The notes under the pieces were generated by a model. It did not search any database. It saw only the letters and a program-made list of their open reading frames with translations, and was not told the origin of the DNA. The translations under genes were made by a program, and so were the position numbers. A DNA stretch of 8,198 nucleotides from NCBI GenBank assembly GCA_945866155.1, contig CAMBGL010000049.1, positions 1 to 8,198 of the forward strand, read 5' to 3'. Below are positions 1 to 6,372 of this stretch, one piece after another. Origin of the DNA: Bifidobacterium breve (GTDB taxonomy: Bacteria; Actinomycetota; Actinomycetes; Nanopelagicales; Nanopelagicaceae). How positions within the stretch are numbered: the stretch's first letter is position 1; every line of letters starts with the position of its first letter.

Positions 1-375
1 ACAACTGGTTTCGACCCTGAAGCCAGGCGTGCATTCTGGTCACTCATTGATGGACTGCGAAACGATGGCACAACTATTGTGCTTACAACTCACTATTTGG
101 ATGAGGCAGAAGCCCTCGCTGATCGAGTTGCTGTTATCAATCATGGTCAAATAATTGAAGTTTCAACCCCGACGCAACTTGGAGGGCGCTCTACTTCTAA
201 AGCCCTGGTGCAATGGCGCGATAATGGCGAACTCAAAAGCGAAGAGACAGAGAACCCAACAGCCCTTGTTTCATCATTGACTACACAATTCTCAGGGGAA
301 ATTCCAGAGCTCAGCGTCAGTCGGCCATCCCTTGAAGACATATATTTGAAAATGATTGGTCAGGCCAATGAATAA
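1..375 (+). CDS. ABC transporter ATP-binding protein, DrrA/CcmA-like, 3' part only
   Basis: This is the C-terminal 124 residues of an ABC ATPase whose 5' end lies left of the window. It would hydrolyse ATP at the inner face of the membrane to drive the permease encoded next. Visible parts are the D-loop region (TTGFDPEAR, residues 1-9 of the fragment) and the H-loop/switch histidine (LTTHYLDEAEALADRV, His31). The usual end of the nucleotide-binding domain follows (VINHGQII). After that comes a short accessory C-terminal domain of the type found in DrrA-like exporter ATPases, ending in a typical SLEDIYLKM segment. Walker A, the signature motif and Walker B are outside the window, so catalytic competence cannot be judged here. 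The stop codon overlaps the permease start by 8 nt, which points to one operon and coupled translation. The substrate is not predictable; the family includes drug, lipid and polysaccharide exporters. Confidence 0.93.
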   Translation, partial: TTGFDPEARRAFWSLIDGLRNDGTTIVLTTHYLDEAEALADRVAVINHGQIIEVSTPTQLGGRSTSKALVQWRDNGELKSEETENPTALVSSLTTQFSGEIPELSVSRPSLEDIYLKMIGQANE

Positions 376-1162
376 GATTCCTAGCGCACTCAATCTTGGC
401 CTTCGTCGCGGCACACTTGAAATAAAACAATTTACTCGCCAACGCGAATCAGTTGTCTTTACTCTTCTCTTTCCACTCATCTTACTTGCAATTTTTGGAT
501 CAGTATTCAAAGACACAATTGCACCAGGTGTTACATTCTCACAATATTTTGTAGCTGGAATGGTTGCATCAGGTCTGGTGAACTCTGGCTTTCAACAACT
601 TGCAATTACGATTCCAATGGAGCGTGATTACGGTTCTCTCAAGCGCCTTAGAGGAACTCCGATGCCAGTTGCTAGTTATTTTATTGGAAAATCTATTTTG
701 GTTTTCGTCAGTATGATTCTTCAAGTAATTTTGCTACTCGCTGGCGGATATTTCTTCTTTGGCTTGAATATGCCAACTGAAGCATCAAAATGGTTTACAT
801 TCGCGTGGCTCATTATTTTAGGAACTGCATCTTCTACTATTTTAGGAATTGCTTTTTCTGTTGTTCCAAAGAGTGGTCGTGGCGCCTCTGCAGTTGTCTC
901 TCCAGTGGTGATAATTCTTCAATTCTTTAGTGGTGTTTTCTTTATCTTTACTCAACTTCCAAGTTGGATGCAGCAAGTGGCAGCTATTTTCCCCCTCAAA
1001 TGGCTCACGCAAGGTATGCGATCAGTCTTTCTTCCTGATTCATTTGCCGCTAATGAAGTAGCAAAATCTTGGGAGACAGAAAGAACATTCATAATCTTGG
1101 TTATATGGCTTATCGTTGGATTCTTTATTTCACTTCGCACATTCAAATGGTCTCGCGAATGA
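368..1162 (+). CDS. ABC-2 type transporter permease
   Basis: This is a 264-residue integral membrane protein of the ABC-2 family, the membrane partner of the preceding ATPase and probably an exporter. About six hydrophobic segments can be read, at roughly residues 29-46, 58-79, 108-131, 142-165, 172-193 and 239-256. A charged loop between the second and third (MERDYGSLKRLRGTPMP, about 84-100) matches the cytoplasmic coupling segment typical of this family. Length is normal for DrrB/YadH-like permeases. I chose ATG 368, which overlaps the ATPase stop by 8 nt and has GGTCAGG just upstream. A TTG at 356 in the same frame would add four residues and is less likely. The stop at 1160-1162 overlaps the next start as ATGA, so three genes appear co-translated. 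The substrate is unknown. Confidence 0.93.
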   Translation: MNKIPSALNLGLRRGTLEIKQFTRQRESVVFTLLFPLILLAIFGSVFKDTIAPGVTFSQYFVAGMVASGLVNSGFQQLAITIPMERDYGSLKRLRGTPMPVASYFIGKSILVFVSMILQVILLLAGGYFFFGLNMPTEASKWFTFAWLIILGTASSTILGIAFSVVPKSGRGASAVVSPVVIILQFFSGVFFIFTQLPSWMQQVAAIFPLKWLTQGMRSVFLPDSFAANEVAKSWETERTFIILVIWLIVGFFISLRTFKWSRE

Positions 1163-1866
1163 AGAGATTCTTAGTCGCCCTGATCGCATTTACCCTGCTC
1201 ACACCAAATGCAATTGCTGCAACGAAGTCACCAACTCCTAAGCCAACTGCCAAAGCCACTTCAAAGGCCACGGTGAAACCAGCTGCAACTGCCAAAGCGA
1301 GTGCAAAACCAACGAAAAAGGCCACTGCGAAGGCGACTGCAAAGGCATCTGCTAAACCAACGAAAAAGGCTGTGGCTAAAAAGAAAGTTGTAAAGAAGAA
1401 ACCTCGCAAGAAGGTTCTGCTCTCTCCCTCACCATCGCCAGTGTGGCCCTTGGTTGGTTTCAAAAGTGATGATGATGAAATCTGGGCGAAGATTCCAACA
1501 GCCAAAGAATTGGTTGGATATGCCTCTGGCAGTAAGAGTCTGACTCGTGAATTAGCTCGTTTGATAGACGGGGTTCGTGTGTGTGAGAAATACACCTGTG
1601 GGGCAGTTCAGGTTGTATCAACGAATGGATGCCTATGGTGGGATATCACAGCAAATGTAACTGATGAGAATAAAAACATCTTTGGAACAATTCGTCGAAC
1701 AATGAGGGAAAGTGCTCCAAGAGAATTAGTTACGGTATTACTTACAAGTCAGCAGGATATTGCGAAAGAACACTTTGTTACGGGCATAAATATCAAATGT
1801 AATCGCAGCGCACCAGATACTAAAGTTCCGCTTTCTCAATACTTTCCAATTGAGCAAGTAGGTTAG
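1159..1866 (+). CDS. Secreted Lys/Ala-rich protein with histone-tail-like repeats, function unknown
   Basis: This is a 235-residue protein that I do not recognise. It starts with a clear Sec signal peptide (MKRFLVALIAFTLLTPNAIA, cleavage probably after residue 20). A low-complexity, strongly basic region rich in Lys, Ala, Thr and Pro follows (about residues 21-86), with repeated AKPTKKA units resembling histone H1 tails. A short Ser/Pro hinge (LSPSPSPVWP) leads to a C-terminal domain of about 135 residues with four cysteines (142, 147, 158, 214), which could form two disulphides outside the cytoplasm. The ATG at 1159 overlaps the permease stop by 4 nt (ATGA) and gives the signal peptide directly. 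An in-frame start at 1069 would add 30 residues inside the permease gene and bury the signal sequence. No good Shine-Dalgarno is seen, so expression probably depends on coupling to the permease. A basic tail outside the membrane could bind teichoic acid, other anionic wall polymer or DNA; this is speculation. Confidence 0.85.
   Translation: MKRFLVALIAFTLLTPNAIAATKSPTPKPTAKATSKATVKPAATAKASAKPTKKATAKATAKASAKPTKKAVAKKKVVKKKPRKKVLLSPSPSPVWPLVGFKSDDDEIWAKIPTAKELVGYASGSKSLTRELARLIDGVRVCEKYTCGAVQVVSTNGCLWWDITANVTDENKNIFGTIRRTMRESAPRELVTVLLTSQQDIAKEHFVTGINIKCNRSAPDTKVPLSQYFPIEQVG
1306..1370 (+). repeat. Internal repeat inside the Lys/Ala-rich coding region
   Basis: A 17-nt word (AAACCAACGAAAAAGGC) occurs exactly at 1306-1322 and again at 1354-1370. 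The offset is 48 nt, or 16 codons, so the reading frame is kept. Each copy encodes the PTKKA core of an AKPTKKA unit. Less exact Lys-Ala-Thr units flank both copies. This is a coding repeat of the kind that expands and contracts by slippage or recombination, not a mobile element. Confidence 0.75.
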
Positions 1867-2435
1867 CGGTTCGCTCCAGGAACCCAGAGCTGATCACCAA
1901 TTTCTTTATTTGCAATACGTGCAAGTACAAATAAAAGATCAGATAATCTATTGAGATATTTAGCAGTGAGTGGATTTACACCGCCACCGAATGCGTGAAT
2001 CGCTGCCCATGTGCAACGTTCTGCACGACGAGTTACTGTTCGAGCAACATGTAAGTGAGCTGCAGCTGGTGTACCTGATGGCAATACAAAAGAACGTAGC
2101 GCTTCGAGAGATTCATTATAGAAATCAATTTTTTCTTCAAGGAATACAATTTGAGATTCAAGTACACGAAGTGGTTCAAATGCAGGTGCATCAGAAACCG
2201 GTGTGCAGAGATCTGCTCCAACATCGAACAAGTCATTTTGAATGCGAACTAATAACGCGCGAACATCCTCGCTTAATTCATCCGTTGATAGAACGACACC
2301 AATCGATGAATTTGCTTCATCAACTGTGGCATAGGCTTCAAGGCGGGGATCATTTTTGGATGTGCGACTCATATCTCCGAGTGAAGTCGTGCCGTCATCG
2401 CCAGTCTTGGTATAAATTCGAGTTAGATGAACCAT
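1863..2435 (-). CDS. Cob(I)alamin adenosyltransferase, PduO type
   Basis: This 190-residue cytoplasmic enzyme transfers the adenosyl group of ATP to cob(I)alamin, giving adenosylcobalamin (coenzyme B12). The N-terminal ATP-binding motif is intact (TKTGDDGTTSLGD, residues 9-21). So is the second signature (SFVLPSGTPAAAHLHVARTV, about 115-134) followed by RRAER (136-140), where inactivating mutations in the human homologue MMAB cluster. NRLSD (162-166) near the C-terminus also fits. Length is normal for the family, and it is clearly the PduO/MMAB type rather than the CobA/BtuR type. The start ATG (2435-2433) gives the expected N-terminus but has no recognisable Shine-Dalgarno. It is divergent from murA, and I recall the same pairing in M. 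tuberculosis (Rv1314c/Rv1315). No cobalamin synthesis or salvage gene is adjacent, and the ~60-nt upstream gap is too short for a cobalamin riboswitch. Its stop overlaps that of the convergent gene by 4 nt. Confidence 0.95.
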   Translation of the reverse strand: MVHLTRIYTKTGDDGTTSLGDMSRTSKNDPRLEAYATVDEANSSIGVVLSTDELSEDVRALLVRIQNDLFDVGADLCTPVSDAPAFEPLRVLESQIVFLEEKIDFYNESLEALRSFVLPSGTPAAAHLHVARTVTRRAERCTWAAIHAFGGGVNPLTAKYLNRLSDLLFVLARIANKEIGDQLWVPGANR

Positions 2436-2475
2436 GGGTAGAGCCTAATAGGGCAGTTACGATGAGACCACTCAA
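2436..2475 (-). promoter_or_regulatory. Candidate leaderless promoter for the adenosyltransferase gene
   Basis: Reading leftward toward the start codon, TAGGCT (2447-2442) fits the actinobacterial -10 pattern TANNNT and ends 6 nt before the ATG. That is the geometry expected if transcription begins at or next to the start codon. The overlapping TATTAG (2450-2445) is another -10 candidate, with TTGAGT (2475-2470) 19 nt upstream as a weak -35. The missing Shine-Dalgarno agrees with leaderless translation. Nothing beyond these short matches supports it. Confidence 0.35.
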
Positions 2476-2483
2476 GTTTTCGA

Positions 2484-2490
2484 GAAAGGA
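2484..2490 (+). promoter_or_regulatory. Ribosome binding site that decides the murA start
   Basis: The segment GAAAGGA lies directly against a first ATG at 2490, with no spacing left for initiation. It is 5 nt from a second in-frame ATG at 2496, which is a normal distance. The second ATG is therefore the likely start, and it also matches the usual short N-terminus of MurA. Confidence 0.65.
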
Positions 2491-2495
2491 TGGGT

Positions 2496-3755
2496 ATGGC
2501 TACTGAAGATCGTTTTCGCGTCGTTGGCGGCGCCCATCTGCGCGGTGAAGTCACCATTTCGGGGGCAAAGAACTCGGCTTTGAAATTAATGGCCGCCGCA
2601 CTTCTAGCCCCTGGTCTTTCAACCATTCGCAATGTTCCAGAAATTGCCGACGTCGACATCATGGGTGACCTACTGACGCGCCTTGGATGCACTGTTACAA
2701 ATAACCACGGTGTAGTCACAATTGATGTTCCTCAAAGACCGGGTCATCGCGCTGATTATGATCTTGTTCGCAAAATGCGAGCATCCATAAATGTCTTGGG
2801 CCCACTCGTTGCTCGCACAGGTAAAGCAGAGGTTGCACTGCCTGGCGGAGATGCAATTGGCTCACGCGGATTAGACTTTCACATAAAGGGTCTTGAATCA
2901 CTCGGTGCTACTGCCCATATTGAACATGGATATGTCGTGGCCGAATCTCCTCAAGGTCTCAAAGGTGCTGCAATTGATTTAGATTTTCCAAGTGTTGGAG
3001 CAACTGAAAATATTATGACCGCTGCAGTCTTGGCACAGGGCGTTACGACAATTGATAATGCAGCGCGAGAACCCGATCTTGTTGATTTAGGTGAATTTCT
3101 GATTTCCATGGGCGCCGATATAAAGGGACTTGGCACTCCGCTTATAACAATTACTGGAGTAAGCGCGCTTCATCCAACGGATCACACAACTATTCCGGAT
3201 CGCATCATCACTGGTACGTGGGCATTTGCTGCTGCTATGACTCAAGGAGATATAACAATTCATGGAGCACGCGCTCAAGATTTAGAATTGCCACTCGAAA
3301 AATTAGCAAGTGCTGGTGCAATTATTACAACAACAGTAGATGGAATTCGAGTCCGTATGGATTCGCGCCCACAATCAATCGATGTCGCAACACTTCCCTA
3401 CCCTGGTTTTCCAACAGATTTATTACCCATGGTTATTGCCCTCAATGCAATTGCAGATGGCAGTGCCATCGTGACCGAGAACGTTTTTGAATCTAGATTT
3501 ATGTTTGTCAACGAACTCATTCGTTTAGGTGCTCAAATCAGTATTGATGGCCACCATGCTTCAATTACAGGCGTAAAAGAGCTCTCTGGTGCCCCTGTTG
3601 AGGCAACTGATATTCGCGCGGGTGCTGGACTTGTACTTGCAGCCCTTGTCAGTGAAGGTGAAACAACTATTGACCAGGCATTTCACTTAGATCGTGGTTA
3701 TCCAAACTTTGCTGCCCAACTTCAATCATTAGGTGCAAAGGTCACGCGCGAGTAA
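2496..3755 (+). CDS. murA: UDP-N-acetylglucosamine 1-carboxyvinyltransferase (Asp-type MurA)
   Basis: MurA transfers enolpyruvate from phosphoenolpyruvate to UDP-GlcNAc, the first committed step of peptidoglycan synthesis, in the cytoplasm. From the ATG at 2496 the protein has 419 residues, the same as E. coli MurA. Conserved residues visible are Lys25-Asn26 (SGAKNSALKL), Asp308 in FPTD (the general base region, E. coli Asp305), Arg374 in DIRAGAG, and Arg400 in LDRGYP (E. coli Arg397). In the mobile active-site loop the sequence is LPGGDAIGSR. The residue that is Cys115 in E. coli is Asp119 here (codon GAT at 2850-2852). Asp-type MurA is active but not alkylated by fosfomycin, as known for M. 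tuberculosis. An ATG at 2490 would add two residues, but the ribosome binding site favours 2496. The gene is divergent from the adenosyltransferase and convergent with atpC, with only 17 nt between their stops. Confidence 0.97.
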   Translation: MATEDRFRVVGGAHLRGEVTISGAKNSALKLMAAALLAPGLSTIRNVPEIADVDIMGDLLTRLGCTVTNNHGVVTIDVPQRPGHRADYDLVRKMRASINVLGPLVARTGKAEVALPGGDAIGSRGLDFHIKGLESLGATAHIEHGYVVAESPQGLKGAAIDLDFPSVGATENIMTAAVLAQGVTTIDNAAREPDLVDLGEFLISMGADIKGLGTPLITITGVSALHPTDHTTIPDRIITGTWAFAAAMTQGDITIHGARAQDLELPLEKLASAGAIITTTVDGIRVRMDSRPQSIDVATLPYPGFPTDLLPMVIALNAIADGSAIVTENVFESRFMFVNELIRLGAQISIDGHHASITGVKELSGAPVEATDIRAGAGLVLAALVSEGETTIDQAFHLDRGYPNFAAQLQSLGAKVTRE

Positions 3756-3772
3756 AAAAGGTTTACATCAAA
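3756..3772. other. 17-nt convergent gap between murA and atpC, no terminator seen
   Basis: Two converging transcription units, murA and the atp operon, meet with only 17 nt between their stop codons. The AT-rich gap and its flanks contain a short A-run after the murA stop, but I cannot fold a GC-rich stem followed by a T-run on either strand. Termination must be Rho-dependent, use a weak signal, or run on into the opposing gene. Confidence 0.6.
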
Positions 3773-4027
3773 TTATTTAGCGACTGTCTCCGTAAGTATT
3801 GATACGCGATCATTTGAAACCGATAAGAAGCCGCCACTGACATTGAAATCAGTAGCGCTTCCATCAACTCCCTTAATACTTACAACACCATCGACTAGTA
3901 CGCCAAAGATCGGTGCATGGCCAGGAAGAACTCCTAGGTCACCCTCGACAGTTCGGGCAGAGATAAATGATGCCTCTCCCGACCAGACACGCTCTGTTGG
4001 CGATACTAATTCGACTCGAAGTGACAT
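3773..4027 (-). CDS. atpC: ATP synthase F1 epsilon subunit, short form lacking the C-terminal helical domain
   Basis: The epsilon subunit joins the gamma shaft to the c-ring as part of the rotor. This protein has 84 residues and matches the N-terminal beta-sandwich domain, starting MSLRVELVSPTERVWSG and including the characteristic GDLGVLPGHAP segment (about 29-39). It ends in FNVSGGFLSVSNDRVSILTE, where the beta-sandwich ends in the family. The C-terminal two-helix domain, about 45-50 residues in E. coli (139 aa in all), is absent. That domain carries the inhibitory function and binds ATP in some bacteria. The start lies 3 nt after the atpD stop, as the last gene of the operon; its Shine-Dalgarno is weak (AAAGAA), so translation is probably coupled to atpD. 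Both the start context and the end look clean, so this seems to be a genuine short form rather than a broken gene. Confidence 0.95.
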   Translation of the reverse strand: MSLRVELVSPTERVWSGEASFISARTVEGDLGVLPGHAPIFGVLVDGVVSIKGVDGSATDFNVSGGFLSVSNDRVSILTETVAK

Positions 4028-4030
4028 GGC

Positions 4031-5455
4031 TTAGTTCTTTGCCAATTCAGCTGCTTTACGCTCTACATCATCTAGTCCACCGCACATAAAGAATGCCTGC
4101 TCTGGAACATGGTCGTACTTTCCATCGGCAAGTGCTTCAAATGCTGAAATAGTTTCTGTCAAAGGAACGAATGAACCATCTAGGCCAGTAAAGACCTTTG
4201 CCACAAATGTATTCTGTGACAAGAAGCGCTGGATACGACGTGCACGTCCAACAAGAATACGATCTTCTTCTGAAAGTTCATCGATACCAAGAATCGCAAT
4301 GATGTCTTGAAGATCTTTGTAGCGCTGCAAGATCTGCTTGATGCGGTTAGCAACACGGAAGTGATGCTCTCCGATATAGCGTGGATCCAAAATACGTGAT
4401 GATGAATCCAGTGGATCTACAGCAGGATAAATTCCAAGTTCTGAAATTGGACGTGAGAGCACTGTTGTTGCATCTAAGTGCGCAAATGTTGTGTGTGGTG
4501 CTGGGTCAGTAATGTCATCTGCAGGAACATAAATTGCCTGCATCGATGTAATTGAGTGACCACGTGTAGAAGTAATGCGCTCTTGCAACTGTCCCATTTC
4601 ATCTGCAAGTGTTGGCTGGTAACCCACAGCAGATGGCATACGACCCAGAAGAGTTGATACTTCAGAACCTGCTTGTGTAAAGCGGAAAATATTGTCGATG
4701 AAGAGCAATACATCCTGCTTTTGCACATCGCGGAAATATTCAGCCATTGTGAGCGCAGAAAGTGCAACACGAAGACGCGTTCCAGGTGGTTCATCCATCT
4801 GGCCAAAGACCAATGCGGTCTTATTGATAACGCCAGTCTCTGTCATTTCCAAGAAAAGGTCGTTACCTTCACGAGTACGCTCACCAACACCGGCGAATAC
4901 AGATACACCACCGAAGTTTTCTGCTACGCGATAAATCATTTCCTGAATCAAAACTGTCTTACCCACACCGGCACCACCAAATAGACCAATCTTTCCACCC
5001 TTTACATATGGTGTTAGCAGATCGATAACCTTGATACCTGTTTCAAACATCTCTGTCTTTGATTCGAGCTGATCGAATGCAGGTGCATTACGGTGAATTG
5101 GCCAACGCTCTTTGATATCAAGTGAGGATGTTGGAACATCGAGTGATTCACCAAGAGTGTTGAATACGTGACCCTTTGTTACATCGCCCACTGGAACCAT
5201 GATTGGGTCGCCCGTGTCAGTTACTTCAGTACCGCGCACCATTCCATCGGTTGGTTGCATCGAGATTGCACGCACGAGGTTGTCGCCAATGTGTAGCGCA
5301 ACTTCCATCGTCAAAGTACTCGTTACACCAGCCATCGTCACATCGACGTGGAGAGCATTGAAGATCGCTGGCATTGAATCAGCTGGGAATTCAATATCCA
5401 CAACTGGTCCGATGACTCGAGCTACTCGCCCCTTATTGGATGTTTTTACCGACAT
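4031..5455 (-). CDS. atpD: ATP synthase F1 beta subunit (catalytic)
   Basis: The beta subunit carries the catalytic nucleotide sites of the alpha3-beta3 head. Numbered from the ATG at 5455 it has 474 residues, a normal length. It shows the P-loop GGAGVGKT (150-157), the catalytic Glu in GVGER (Glu182), Walker B LLFID (Asp244), and the DELSEED motif (382-388) through which it pushes against gamma. A tandem ATGATG at 5458-5453 offers two starts. AGGGAG (5467-5462) is 3 nt from the first ATG and 6 nt from the second, so I favour the second, giving a 1-nt overlap with the atpG stop (TGATG). The first would give a 4-nt overlap and one extra Met. Either way translation is coupled to atpG. Confidence 0.98.
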   Translation of the reverse strand: MSVKTSNKGRVARVIGPVVDIEFPADSMPAIFNALHVDVTMAGVTSTLTMEVALHIGDNLVRAISMQPTDGMVRGTEVTDTGDPIMVPVGDVTKGHVFNTLGESLDVPTSSLDIKERWPIHRNAPAFDQLESKTEMFETGIKVIDLLTPYVKGGKIGLFGGAGVGKTVLIQEMIYRVAENFGGVSVFAGVGERTREGNDLFLEMTETGVINKTALVFGQMDEPPGTRLRVALSALTMAEYFRDVQKQDVLLFIDNIFRFTQAGSEVSTLLGRMPSAVGYQPTLADEMGQLQERITSTRGHSITSMQAIYVPADDITDPAPHTTFAHLDATTVLSRPISELGIYPAVDPLDSSSRILDPRYIGEHHFRVANRIKQILQRYKDLQDIIAILGIDELSEEDRILVGRARRIQRFLSQNTFVAKVFTGLDGSFVPLTETISAFEALADGKYDHVPEQAFFMCGGLDDVERKAAELAKN

Positions 5456-6369
5456 CATTCACTCCCTGCACTAGCTGAGGCCAACGCGTCTGCGCCGCCA
5501 ACAATTTCACTGATCTCTTGGGTAATTTCTGCTTGACGAGCAGCGTTCGCAAGTCGTGTGAGCGACTTGATTAGATCATCAGCATTGTCAGTCGCTGATT
5601 TCATTGCACGGCGTCGAGCTGCATGCTCAGATGCCGCTGATTGCAACATTGCGTTGAATACTCGAGCCTCTATGTAGCGAGGAAGAAGTGCGTTGAGCAC
5701 TGTTCCAGCATTAGGTTCGAATTCATACATTGGAAGTAGTGATGCAGTAACTGGCTCGCTACTTTCAACAACTTCAAGTGGAAGCATGCGCTTCGCGAGT
5801 GCGTTCTGAGTAAGCATTGAATGGAATTCAGTAAAGATAATGTGAATCTCATCTACGCCATTTGCATCAGTTTGCGCATCTGCTAGAAATGCCTCGATTA
5901 ATGCATTTGCAACTTCTTTTGCATCTTCATAGGTTGGATTATCTGAAAATCCTGACCATGATCCAGCAATCGCACGGTTACGGAAGCGGTAATAATTCAC
6001 TGCTTTGCGACCAACTAAATAGGCGGATGCATCCAAGCCGCGTTCTTTGAGAAGGGCAACGAGTTGTTCTCCCTCTTTGATCGCATTATTTGAATATGCA
6101 CCAGCCATACCGCGATCTGCCGAAATAATAAGAACAGCTGCGCGAATTGGATTCTCAGATTGCGTCGTCAACGGATGATTAGTCGAAGAAAAAGAGGCAA
6201 CTGCAGATACGGCACGAGTCAACTCATTTGCGTAAGGAGTTGAAGCGGTGACTCGTTGCTGCGCCTTGACAATTCGAGAAGCCGAAATCAATTCCATGGC
6301 TTTCGTAATTTTCTTGGTCGCTTTAACGGATCGCATCCGCCTGCGATATATGCGAAGTTGGGCACCCAT
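5455..6369 (-). CDS. atpG: ATP synthase F1 gamma subunit
   Basis: The gamma subunit is the central rotor shaft that turns inside the alpha3-beta3 head and drives the binding-change cycle. The protein has 304 residues, somewhat longer than E. coli (287). It begins with the long N-terminal helix of the family (IYRRRMRSVKATKKITKAME, residues 7-26), and its C-terminal helix contains the conserved ARQAEITQEISEIVGGADAL. The globular middle is less conserved but in place (SADRGMAGAYSNN, GRKAVNYYR). The gene starts 3 nt after the atpA stop with only a weak ribosome binding site (GAAGAAG upstream of TAACTC). It ends overlapping the tandem start of atpD, so all these genes look translationally coupled. 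A short Ala/Ser-rich tail (ASASAGSE) follows the last helix. Confidence 0.98.
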   Translation of the reverse strand: MGAQLRIYRRRMRSVKATKKITKAMELISASRIVKAQQRVTASTPYANELTRAVSAVASFSSTNHPLTTQSENPIRAAVLIISADRGMAGAYSNNAIKEGEQLVALLKERGLDASAYLVGRKAVNYYRFRNRAIAGSWSGFSDNPTYEDAKEVANALIEAFLADAQTDANGVDEIHIIFTEFHSMLTQNALAKRMLPLEVVESSEPVTASLLPMYEFEPNAGTVLNALLPRYIEARVFNAMLQSAASEHAARRRAMKSATDNADDLIKSLTRLANAARQAEITQEISEIVGGADALASASAGSE

Positions 6370-6372
6370 GAG

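Noticed and set aside
1240..1400. Repeats in the Lys/Ala tract as a CRISPR-like array
   Set aside because: The repeats are short, imperfect, in frame and translated, with no regular unique spacers and no cas genes nearby.
1143..1595. 150-codon leftward open frame opposite the Lys/Ala-rich gene
   Set aside because: Its Phe/Ala/Val-rich repeats are simply the complement of the Lys-Ala codons, and the sense strand has a signal peptide and an operon context.
2458..2463. TACGAT as a -10 box for murA
   Set aside because: It has only four of six matches, with no recognisable -35 at the right distance, so it is not distinguishable from chance.
1970..2506. 178-codon rightward open frame opposite the adenosyltransferase
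   Set aside because: The composition is not protein-like (rich in His, Gln and Arg), and the opposite strand carries intact family motifs.
4474..4806. 110-codon leftward open frame inside atpD in another frame
   Set aside because: It is a shadow of atpD, which is intact across the region.
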